This document shows, piece after piece, positions 8,679-16,317 of a DNA stretch of 64,000 bases; the stretch's first letter is position 1; the number at the start of each line of letters is the position of its first letter. The stretch covers positions 17,845 through 81,844 of the forward strand of contig JADZFW010000042.1 of assembly GCA_020854235.1 (NCBI GenBank), in the 5' to 3' direction. The position numbers and the translations under genes were made by a program. A model generated the notes under the pieces. That model worked only from the letters and a program-made list of their open reading frames with translations, was not told the origin of the DNA and did not search any database. The DNA comes from Flavobacteriaceae bacterium (GTDB taxonomy: Bacteria; Bacteroidota; Bacteroidia; Flavobacteriales; Flavobacteriaceae).

Positions 8679-8709
8679 CAAACGTAATTAAATTTATTTA
8701 TATATCAAA
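8679..8709 (-). promoter_or_regulatory. Promoter of the aromatic operon (Bacteroidota consensus)
   Basis: On the minus strand TTTG (8709-8706), exactly 19 nt, then TACGTTTG (8686-8679) match the Bacteroidota sigma consensus TTTG-N19-TAnnTTTG in every fixed position. Transcription should begin around 8673, giving a leader transcript of about 185 nt before pheA that contains the leader peptide and attenuator. Confidence 0.85.
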
Positions 8710-8827
8710 GTATGTTTACTAATTTATAAAGAGTTTTGTTTTATTACATTTACTAAATTGTATAACATTATAAATTGATCTAATTTAATCCATCTATATT
8801 TGAAAATTGTAAATTGGAGTTTTAAAT

Positions 8828-9706
8828 TTATTTAAACTTTTTTTTAACCCATTTAAACCCATTCACCACTATAAGTGCGAATATACCTGCAATAATTCCC
8901 ACCAAAAATTCAGCAAGAAAAGAAGGTAAAAAATGCAACCATTCGTGTATTTGATGCACATTGTGTACATAAATGCCGCCGGCTACAAAAAGCATCGCTA
9001 GGGTTCCTACTACAGCCAGAATTTTGATCACATAAGGTAGTGATTGTACCATTAACGAACCTACTTTTTCTAAGGACTTTTTCTTGTATTTTTCACCTTT
9101 TCGCATCAAGGCAAATCCCATATCATCCAAACGCACAATCAAAGCTACGATTCCATAAACGCCTACCGTAGTGATGATGGCAATTACAATTAAAACCATA
9201 ATCCTTACGGTCAAACTTTTTTCTGCTACGGTACTCAAAGAAATAATGATGATTTCCAAGGAAAGTATAAAATCAGTCAAAATAGCCGATTTGATTTTTT
9301 TCTTTTCAGTGGCTTCTATATCTACATCATAGAGTTCTTGTGTTTCTAAAGCTTCTTCTACAGGATTGTGATGCGGAAAGAAATATTCAAAGATTTTTTC
9401 GGCACCTTCAAAAGCCAAATACAAACCTCCCAACATCAAAATTGGATTTACAGCCCATGGGGCAAACGAACTCAAACCTACGATTAATGGTAATATGATG
9501 AGTTTGTTGAGAAATGAACCTTTGGTTATAGCCCAAATAACGGGCAATTCACGGGATGAAACAAATCCGGTGCCTTTTTCGGCATTGACAGCTAAATCAT
9601 CTCCTAGAATTCCTACTGTTTTTTTAGTAGCCAACTTTCCCATGGTGGCTACATCGTCCATCAAAGTGGCTATATCGTCAAAAAGTGCGAAAAATCCTGA
9701 GGCCAT
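8828..9706 (-). CDS. DUF808 family inner-membrane protein (YedI-like)
   Basis: The 292-aa polytopic membrane protein begins MASGFFALFDDIATLMDDVA, the characteristic N-terminus of the DUF808/YedI family, followed by KKTVGILGDDLAVNA. Several hydrophobic spans follow the soluble head (about 65-105, 145-185, 220-245 and 260-285). The biochemical role of the family is unknown. It stands alone between the aromatic operon promoter and purB, on the same strand, with no obvious terminator before or after it. Confidence 0.88.
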   Translation of the reverse strand: MASGFFALFDDIATLMDDVATMGKLATKKTVGILGDDLAVNAEKGTGFVSSRELPVIWAITKGSFLNKLIILPLIVGLSSFAPWAVNPILMLGGLYLAFEGAEKIFEYFFPHHNPVEEALETQELYDVDIEATEKKKIKSAILTDFILSLEIIIISLSTVAEKSLTVRIMVLIVIAIITTVGVYGIVALIVRLDDMGFALMRKGEKYKKKSLEKVGSLMVQSLPYVIKILAVVGTLAMLFVAGGIYVHNVHQIHEWLHFLPSFLAEFLVGIIAGIFALIVVNGFKWVKKKFK

Positions 9707-9793
9707 GTGTGAGTTTGTATTTTAAGGTTAAAAGTTTCTTTCTTTGAAGTGTAAGATTTAGGTTAGTTGTTTTTTTTGTAAAATGTTACAAAA

Positions 9794-11140
9794 TTACAAT
9801 CCGGTGTAATTGAATGGGGTTATATTTTTGAGTTCGGCTTTCACCTTATCAGTTACATTCAATTGTTCTATAAAAACATGAATAGTTTCCCTATTTATTT
9901 GCTCATGGGTTCGAGTTAAGGCTTTCAATGCCTCATAGGGTTGCGGATAATTTTCTCTCCTCAAAATGGTTTGAATGGCTTCTGCCACCACAATCCAGTT
10001 GTTTTCCAAATCTTGGTGCAACTTGGATTCATTTACAATGAGTTTGTCCAATCCTTTTATCAAAGATGTAAAGGCTATCAAAGTATACCCAAATGGAACA
10101 CCGATATTTCTCAAAACCGTACTGTCTGTCAAATCACGTTGCAATCTCGAAATGGGTAGTTTGGCAGACAAATGTTCCAATAAAGCATTGGCCAATCCCA
10201 AATTTCCCTCGGCATTCTCAAAGTCTATAGGATTTACCTTGTGAGGCATGGCACTGGAGCCAACTTCTCCTTCTTTGATTTTTTGTTTGAAATAACCCAT
10301 CGAAATATATTGCCAAATATCCCGGGAAAAGTCAATCAAAATGGTGTTGATGCGCTTCATTGCGTCAAATGTCCCTGCCAAATGATCGTAATGCTCTATT
10401 TGAGTGGTAGGGAATGAATGATGTAATCCCAAAACCTTTTCAACAAATTCCTGAGCAAACTGTTTCCAATCTACTTCGGGAAAAGCTACGACATGTGCAT
10501 TGAAATTCCCGGTTGCTCCTCCAAATTTTGCTGCATATGGGATGGCTTGCAACATACTGATTTGTTGTTGCAATCGCTCGGTGAAAACTGCCAATTCTTT
10601 TCCCAATCGGGTAGGGGAAGCAGGTTGACCATGGGTATGAGCCAACATCGGAATCTTTTCCCATTGCTCCGAATACACCACCAATTTACTGAGTAATTGA
10701 GCCAATTGCGGATAGTAAACGGCATCAAAGGCCTCATTCAATGACAATGGAATCGCCGTATTGTTGATGTCTTGAGAAGTCAACCCGAAATGAATAAATT
10801 CTTTGTATGCTACCAAATTCATTTCGTCAAATTTGTATTTGATATAATACTCAACCGCTTTGATGTCATGATTGGTCACTTTTTCAATCTCTTTGATTTT
10901 TTGGGCTTCCACTTCAGTAAAATGGATGTAAATATCTTGTAGTTTTTGAATTTGCTCGGTTGTAAGTATGGGTAATTGTGACAAATTCAATCTGCAAAGT
11001 GCCAAGAAATATTCAACTTCCACTTTGACTCTATACTTGAATAGAGCAAATTCAGAAAAATATATGCTGAGTGATTGCGTGGCTTGATAATACCTTCCAT
11101 CGATGGGAGAAATACTGTTTAGAGAGGTAAGTGCTTGCAT
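9794..11140 (-). CDS. purB: Adenylosuccinate lyase
   Basis: PurB acts twice in purine synthesis, cleaving SAICAR and adenylosuccinate with release of fumarate. The 448-aa protein shows the superfamily signature GEVGSSAMPHKVNPIDFEN, with the catalytic Ser in the flexible loop, plus HTHGQPASPTRLGKE and TSQDINNTA. Length and start (MQALTSLNSISPIDGRY) match the E. coli-type enzyme. It follows the 192-aa gene by 38 bp and is probably the third gene of a three-gene operon starting at 11875. Confidence 0.97.
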   Translation of the reverse strand: MQALTSLNSISPIDGRYYQATQSLSIYFSEFALFKYRVKVEVEYFLALCRLNLSQLPILTTEQIQKLQDIYIHFTEVEAQKIKEIEKVTNHDIKAVEYYIKYKFDEMNLVAYKEFIHFGLTSQDINNTAIPLSLNEAFDAVYYPQLAQLLSKLVVYSEQWEKIPMLAHTHGQPASPTRLGKELAVFTERLQQQISMLQAIPYAAKFGGATGNFNAHVVAFPEVDWKQFAQEFVEKVLGLHHSFPTTQIEHYDHLAGTFDAMKRINTILIDFSRDIWQYISMGYFKQKIKEGEVGSSAMPHKVNPIDFENAEGNLGLANALLEHLSAKLPISRLQRDLTDSTVLRNIGVPFGYTLIAFTSLIKGLDKLIVNESKLHQDLENNWIVVAEAIQTILRRENYPQPYEALKALTRTHEQINRETIHVFIEQLNVTDKVKAELKNITPFNYTGL

Positions 11141-11178
11141 AAAGTTGTATATAAATTGACGTTTCGTGCTTAATTGTT

Positions 11179-11757
11179 TTACTTGATCCTTTTTAACTGT
11201 TCCAAAATTTTATGGCCATGATTCTGAAATCCGGGACTACCTTGCTGAATCTGTTGCAATATTACATCTTTTAATGATTCCAATACCCATTCCAATCCCG
11301 CGTTTTGAACATTGCCAAAGATAAATAAAGTATCCATAGTATAGGCTTTGGGAGCAACCGGATAGGGACCGATCATCCAATCAAATCCGGCTTCTACTAG
11401 CTGCAAAATCTCAGCTATTTGTAATGGATGTTGCAGGGTTTTACATTTTTTATAATCCAATGCAACCCACCTACATATTTTAGCTAATGACCTTACTGCC
11501 GAGTCGTTTTTAACATGATGCAAATGCGAAGTAAAATAGGTCAAATGAGGATAAATCAAACTCAAATCTTGTTCAAATATGATTTCTATAACCCAAGCAG
11601 CTTTGTGATGATTCTTGTATTGGGTATCAAAAACAAGTGGTAAAACCTCTTGTATTCCGGTTAGATCATGTAAAATAAGGGTTGCTGCTCGTTCTCGATT
11701 ACATCTGAGCGCCACACCCATAGTATCTAAAATGTGCTTGACCTCATTTTGGTTCAT
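11179..11757 (-). CDS. Conserved protein of unknown function upstream of purB
   Basis: The 192-aa soluble, mostly helical protein has no signal peptide or catalytic motif that I recognise. From memory, a gene of this size next to purB is common in flavobacteria, and databases sometimes transfer the lyase name to it, but no lyase motif is present. Its ATG overlaps the end of the upstream 43-aa gene by 14 bp, and purB follows 38 bp later, so all three are likely co-transcribed. A HEAT-like helical repeat is possible from the Leu pattern, but this is weak. Confidence 0.75.
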   Translation of the reverse strand: MNQNEVKHILDTMGVALRCNRERAATLILHDLTGIQEVLPLVFDTQYKNHHKAAWVIEIIFEQDLSLIYPHLTYFTSHLHHVKNDSAVRSLAKICRWVALDYKKCKTLQHPLQIAEILQLVEAGFDWMIGPYPVAPKAYTMDTLFIFGNVQNAGLEWVLESLKDVILQQIQQGSPGFQNHGHKILEQLKRIK

Positions 11758-11875
11758 CCGTCTCAGATTTTTCTTGCTTCTTAGGTGATGCCGTCAATTT
11801 GTACAACAACCAACCAAATCCAATAAATAAATGCAACACGATGACGACAAGTCCGATGATTACCCAAGTGTTCAT
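11744..11875 (-). CDS. 43-aa single-span membrane protein, first gene of the purB cluster
   Basis: This is missing from the ORF track because of its length. From the ATG at 11875 it reads MNTWVIIGLVVIVLHLFIGF, one N-terminal transmembrane helix, then a short charged tail (KKQEKSETDEPK). Its TGA lies 14 bp inside the next gene, which suggests translational coupling and supports it being real. TAATTTTG at 11893-11900, just upstream, fits a -7 box, without a clear TTTG at the right distance. Function unknown; small helper membrane proteins of this form are easily missed. Confidence 0.72.
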   Translation of the reverse strand: MNTWVIIGLVVIVLHLFIGFGWLLYKLTASPKKQEKSETDEPK

Positions 11876-12254
11876 GTGAATGTTGTTTTGTACAAAATTA
11901 CATAAATTTTATTAACAAACGGAACGATTACAAGTCTGTGTACGACTCCAAGTCGTGCCCCGAGTATTCATACTTGCTTATGTTCTCACCAAATTTTAAC
12001 TTCAGAAAAAGAAAAAGCCATTAGAAACTTTTAATCAGAATAATTTTGGATATTTGTTGAACTAAATGATGAAGAGTATTTGCTTTTTATTTGTAATATG
12101 ATAATAATTGAATAATCTAAATGCTCCTAAAAACAAGGATTTTGGAATTTTGAATGACATTTAAATAAGTTTAAACAATTAAAAAAAGCTAAATAGTTGA
12201 TGTACTAGTTTGCAAAGTACATTTCAGTCTAAAAAAAAATTAAATGACCTCAAT
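11876..12254. other. Gene-free spacer at the border of the accessory region
   Basis: The AT-rich spacer lies between divergent genes. A short hairpin ACGACTCCAAGTCGT lies at 11942-11956, inside a phrase I associate with dispersed intergenic repeats in related genomes. The ORF in the track that starts at 12210 begins with TTG and lacks support before the ATG at 12255. I see no other gene or RNA. Confidence 0.55.
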
Positions 12255-12728
12255 ATGAAAAGAATGAATTCAATACAACAAGGGATATTAATTTCATATG
12301 TATGGGGTACGCCGATTGGACTAGTAACCGTTTTGATTGTATCTATACTTCCGGCTGCACTGACAGGTGAAGGCCTTGGGACCATGTTAATATTTGGAAT
12401 TTATGGTAAATCAATACTTGGACTGATTATCTCTTTTCTTATTGCACTTGGCATTGCTGGGAAAAATGCTGTAATTGATATAGAAAGGCAAAAATCATTG
12501 CTTAAAACTTCATTCAAATATGCGTTGACCGTAAATACCATTATTTGGACAGTTTTTATTTTGATAACAATTTTAGATAATCAGAAAAAGATTTTGTGGA
12601 TGTATTTGATTCCACCCATTATGGCTTATATCTTTAGCACTATAATGACAACCTTTACATTAGGTCTATTGATAAGTTATTCCATTAGGAAAAGAATCAA
12701 TAAAAACACAGATCAACTTTTTCAATAG
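12255..12728 (+). CDS. Hypothetical four-span membrane protein
   Basis: I chose the ATG at 12255 (MKRMNSIQQGIL) over the TTG start of the track because the added residues are polar and unremarkable. The 157-aa product has four hydrophobic stretches (about 8-35, 42-68, 85-107 and 115-145) and a basic tail (SIRKRINKN), so it should sit in the inner membrane. I recognise no family. The next gene follows 24 bp later on the same strand and may be co-transcribed. Confidence 0.65.
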   Translation: MKRMNSIQQGILISYVWGTPIGLVTVLIVSILPAALTGEGLGTMLIFGIYGKSILGLIISFLIALGIAGKNAVIDIERQKSLLKTSFKYALTVNTIIWTVFILITILDNQKKILWMYLIPPIMAYIFSTIMTTFTLGLLISYSIRKRINKNTDQLFQ

Positions 12729-12752
12729 ATTTCAGAAAAAAATTAAACAGGT

Positions 12753-13532
12753 ATGAAAATAAGTATAACCCTTTTGCTGCATGTATTTATTTTAAATTGT
12801 TTCGCAACCAATCAGATTGAGGATATTCTATATTATAATAATGATACACTTTATTTTTATGAGTCACCATTGGAGCAGATTCCGGAAATAGCACTCAAAC
12901 TTCGAGATGGTGAAGTTGTTACTTATATGTCTTCTAATTGTTGGAGGGGATTTGTAGCCACTTGGCAAATTTTGGATAATCAACTATATCTATTAAACGT
13001 AAGTGAATGTAATTCCGAGAAGAATTTAAATCCTAAAATTGAAAAAATCTTGAACCGTACCTTTACAGATGGTAAAATGTTAGCCGATTGGGTCAAAGAC
13101 GCTTTCTGGGCAGGTATGGACATAGAACTGGAACAAACTTTATATATTTCTGTATTTAAACATGAATATTATCTGACTTTTAATCAGGGAGTTTTGTTAA
13201 AAACAGAGGATTATCATTTCAAAAAGTGTTATTTCGATAATGTAGAAAAACGAACTGAATATCTAATGAATCAGTTAGATTGGAAAATTTTACCCGAAGT
13301 GGGTGATAAAGACTTAAGATTTACAGTGTTAATAGAGATTAATAGTGAAGGTAAAATAACAAAAGTATCGATTGAACATTCCGATGATAATAGATATAAT
13401 GCCGAGATTATAAATGTGGTTAAAGAATTACCTTGCTTGACCCTTTACTATTATAAAGGAGAAATTTGGGGAGAGGTGGAAAGAATCAATTTGACTATAA
13501 ATCAAGAAAATATAAAAAAATACGTTCATTAA
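12753..13532 (+). CDS. Hypothetical secreted protein with a TonB-C-like tail
   Basis: The 259-aa protein has an N-terminal signal (MKISITLLLHVFILNCFA). The middle is unrecognised. The last 75 residues (FTVLIEINSEGKITKVSIEHSDDNRYNAEIINVVKEL) have the pattern of the TonB C-terminal fold as used in many Bacteroidota periplasmic proteins: a variable strand, a KITKV strand and a helix. There is no TonB membrane anchor or proline-rich linker, so energy transduction is not claimed. Its neighbours are equally orphan genes of the AT-rich accessory stretch. Confidence 0.6.
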   Translation: MKISITLLLHVFILNCFATNQIEDILYYNNDTLYFYESPLEQIPEIALKLRDGEVVTYMSSNCWRGFVATWQILDNQLYLLNVSECNSEKNLNPKIEKILNRTFTDGKMLADWVKDAFWAGMDIELEQTLYISVFKHEYYLTFNQGVLLKTEDYHFKKCYFDNVEKRTEYLMNQLDWKILPEVGDKDLRFTVLIEINSEGKITKVSIEHSDDNRYNAEIINVVKELPCLTLYYYKGEIWGEVERINLTINQENIKKYVH

Positions 13533-13878
13533 TATCAAAGTTTTGAATTGTTAAATTGTAAGTAAACCAACACTTATTGGAAAATTTATACAACAAAAAC
13601 AAAAATTTATTAATTTGTGAAACTTGTTATTACATTTGTGTTTTTTGTGTTTTATAGAAATATAGATTACAAGGTGCTTCCATAATTATTTACAAATGAA
13701 ATGATCATGACAATCCCGATAGCTATCGAGATGACAACAACTGAAAATGTCCCGAAAGCTTTCGGGAGCGAATTCCACTCGCCTCGCGAAGCGGGTCTGA
13801 CCATTAAAAAACAACTGCGAAGTAATCAATGAACTCCGCTAAATATTAATATCAAAGTGAATTTAATAATATAGACAC
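13533..13878. other. Gene-free spacer with hairpins and a repeat fragment
   Basis: The 346-bp spacer contains CCCGATAGCTATCGAG at about 13715-13730 and a perfect 16-nt palindrome CCCGAAAGCTTTCGGG at 13751-13766. A GC-rich hairpin-like block (CTCGCCTCGCGAAGCGGG, 13778-13795) sits inside a copy of the repeated motif ATTCCA|TCTGACCATTAAAAAACAA, whose uninterrupted form is at 15532 and in front of the gene at 23599. No coding sequence is seen. Confidence 0.6.
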
Positions 13879-14289
13879 ATGAAAATCGTATCACTTTTAC
13901 TCATTTTTCTATTTAGTTATCCCAATATCGAACGCAAAAATTCACTGGAATGCGTTGATTTTAAAAATGGTATATTTGAACTAATATCTACAAAGACCAA
14001 TAGAAAGTATATTATCAAAAGATTTGGAAGTTCCCAAACTGAAAAATCTTATGACTTAAGAAGTAATAAGTTAAATGGAATAAGTTATTTTAAAGTTATT
14101 TGGGTAAATGACTGTGAATACAATTTACTTATAGATAAAACCGAAGGGTCTTACGACAAAGTAGATCTTCTCATTAATTCAAAAGGTGGAATTAATACAA
14201 AAATTCTAAGTATAGAAAACACTTGTGCAACTATTCGTTTTGGTATAGATAGTTTAACAATTGAAGGGAAGCTTTGTAAAATTAAATAA
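13879..14289 (+). CDS. Small hypothetical secreted protein
   Basis: The 136-aa protein has a short signal peptide (MKIVSLLLIFLFSYPN). It then reads LECVDFKNGIFEL, a Cys...FKxGxF pattern that I have seen in small flavobacterial exported proteins of unknown role. A WVNDCEYNL segment in the middle and a final Cys pair (NTCA...KLCK) could form disulfides. Function unknown. Codon use is as AT-rich as its neighbours. Confidence 0.6.
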   Translation: MKIVSLLLIFLFSYPNIERKNSLECVDFKNGIFELISTKTNRKYIIKRFGSSQTEKSYDLRSNKLNGISYFKVIWVNDCEYNLLIDKTEGSYDKVDLLINSKGGINTKILSIENTCATIRFGIDSLTIEGKLCKIK

Positions 14290-14487
14290 AATAATCATAA
14301 CTCAAACCTACAATATAAAAGAATCATTACCCGATTCTCTAACCATACATATCACTATTTTTCACTAAAAAATTTATATTTGACAAAATATTAATAATGA
14401 AAATTGATCTCAAATACTACATATAGCAATAGATGGAGTTGATTTTTGATAGCCCCAGAAAATGATACACCAATTAAACCCAAAAAA

Positions 14488-15054
14488 ATGTTACGACCCG
14501 GAAAAATAGACTTATTTGAATTATCCGACAAAATTTTGAACCATTTAAATAGTGATGGTAAATTGAAGCTAACCCATTATGACTATTCACTTAAATTTAG
14601 ACGGGATATCAATCATCCATCAGACAAATTCAATATTGACTTAGTTTTATTTGGAGAAGAAATTACAGTTTCATATTATACAGTAAATTATTTTTCAGTA
14701 GATCAGATTTTTAAACTATTTTTTGTCCATTTAAGAGATGACTATGGATATGAAAATATTGAAGATGCTGTTATCGCTACGAAACGAATCAGTTTATCAA
14801 ACAATCTCAAAGAGACCATACATGAAATAGACGCCATGTTCAAACTTCAAAATATAAGAGAATATACCATTTTTGTTGATGAAAAGTATCCGTATGATCA
14901 AGTTGATGAAAAAGGAATCCCGTTTTTTGAGTTGAATGTGTATTCGGAAGAGAAAGCATTGGATTTAAAAATTGAACTATCTTGGATTTCAAGTGACTAC
15001 AATGATAAAAAAAGAATATTGGAAATAATTCATAAAAAACTAAATTGTACTTAA
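14488..15054 (+). CDS. Hypothetical protein, start uncertain
   Basis: The track starts this ORF at a TTG (14446). A TGA lies two codons upstream of it in frame, so the only nearby ATG is at 14488 (MLRPGKIDLFELSDK), giving 188 aa. The product is acidic and soluble with no signal peptide or recognised motif. It may have lost its original 5' end, because the DNA before it is poor in signals. Function unknown; the surroundings are decayed accessory DNA. Confidence 0.5.
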   Translation: MLRPGKIDLFELSDKILNHLNSDGKLKLTHYDYSLKFRRDINHPSDKFNIDLVLFGEEITVSYYTVNYFSVDQIFKLFFVHLRDDYGYENIEDAVIATKRISLSNNLKETIHEIDAMFKLQNIREYTIFVDEKYPYDQVDEKGIPFFELNVYSEEKALDLKIELSWISSDYNDKKRILEIIHKKLNCT

Positions 15055-15118
15055 ACCAATTCATTACAATGCCATAATTAGGCTTAATTGATTACCACTC
15101 ATATATAGGCAAAAACAA

Positions 15119-15156
15119 TTGAAATAGCCATAAGATAAGCTTCATACCAATCGGGA
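15119..15156 (+). repeat. Decayed copy (C) of the 23.6-kb upstream block
   Basis: GAAATAGCCATAAGATAAG followed by a TTCATACCAA-TCGGGAA segment matches the minus-strand sequence at 23658-23692 (GAAATGACCATAAGATAAG, then ATCAAACCAACCGAAA), with few mismatches over about 35 nt. It is the shortest of the copies. Confidence 0.55.
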
Positions 15157-15475
15157 AGATCACAATAAAATCTATAAGAAATGGCCTTTACACTTACATC
15201 GTTATGAAGTGTATTGCATAATTCTCTAAATGTATCGTATTGCTAGCTCCTTCAAGTGCCAATATCTAAGAATAAAAGTAGTCAATCCTATCACATTTCT
15301 AAGACTCTAACTTTTACTCAAGTCAGTGTATAAATAAATACAACAACATCAACACATATAAGAATATTTTAAGATATTTGTTGTGTTATATGAGATTACC
15401 ATTTATCTGGTTGAATGTTTTGAAAATGATATAGGATGCGTTTGAAAATACTTTTTATTTTTATAGGATTTTTAT

Positions 15476-15576
15476 TAATATGAAATGTCCATAAGCAAAG
15501 TTGCATACCAACCGCAATGTTTATTTGGACATTCCATCTGACCATTAAAAAAACAAATAATTATAAACAGATGAAA
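15476..15576 (+). repeat. Copy (A) of the 23.6-kb upstream block with an orphan start codon
   Basis: About 100 bp align with the minus strand of 23592-23700, including CATTCCATCTGACCATTAAA, CCATAAG and TACCAACCG (A) versus AACCAACCG, down to ATAAACAGATGAAA. In the 23.6-kb copy that ATG starts a 170-aa secreted protein. Here the ATG at 15571 runs only seven codons to TAG. This is a promoter and leader left behind after its gene was lost, or moved here without it. Confidence 0.75.
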
Positions 15577-16317
15577 AGATTAAAACTTGCCTAGGGTGAA
15601 TAATAACAGTAAATATTTTTACACTATCCAAACAAAATAAATTAAATACAGAATTGAAAGTATTTATTTTATTGGTATTACCAATTTTAAAGTGAAATTA
15701 TTATACATAAAATTCGAAAGGAAGAAATTTGACCTAAAAATTAAAGTACCTACATTTGTTAAAATTGTTCATGTTTATAACAAAGTTTTTTACCTTTGAG
15801 CATAAGAACATTTTTCAGATTTTACACAGGAGTTTTATAAATTAAAATACTAAGCGACTGAAAAATTTGTATATTTTGCAAAATAACACTTGAGGATTAT
15901 AACTTCATAAATCCTAACAGAGAAAAAGAATAAACTGGATAGTACTCAAAATATGCTTGGAGATTTTTGAGAAGTAAATTTAATGAAGTTACTAATTAGT
16001 ATGAGGACAAAACTTTAAAAGTTAACAACTGTGCGTATAAAGATAGGATTCCTTTCGACAATGGAGTTGAAATGACAGAATTACAAATTTGATTTTTGTA
16101 ATTTTATAAAGTCAATACTTTTTTAAAAAGATATTAAAACTAGAAAAAGACTTTAATTAACTTAAATGAATGTACTAAGAGGAGTAATGTTTAGAATTGG
16201 GGCTTAGTGAATCGTTTCTAATATAATACTAAAAAACAGTTTAAAGCTACTTAACATTTTTTTCGTATTAAAAATGGCAATTATATAATTATATACTTAA
16301 CACTAAATTTATGTAAA

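Larger units (their letters stand above)
15055..16317. other. 1.26-kb gene-free AT-rich stretch with relic sequences
   Basis: No ORF of note exists on either strand. It holds two decayed copies of the region that precedes the gene at 23599 (15119-15156 and 15476-15576). It also has a hairpin ATTACAAA...TTTGTAAT at 16080-16102 with no gene ahead of it, and a phrase (TTTCGACAATGGAGTTGAAATGACAG, split here across 16057-16080) that resembles dispersed intergenic repeats of this phylum. It reads as a graveyard of lost genes. Confidence 0.6.
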
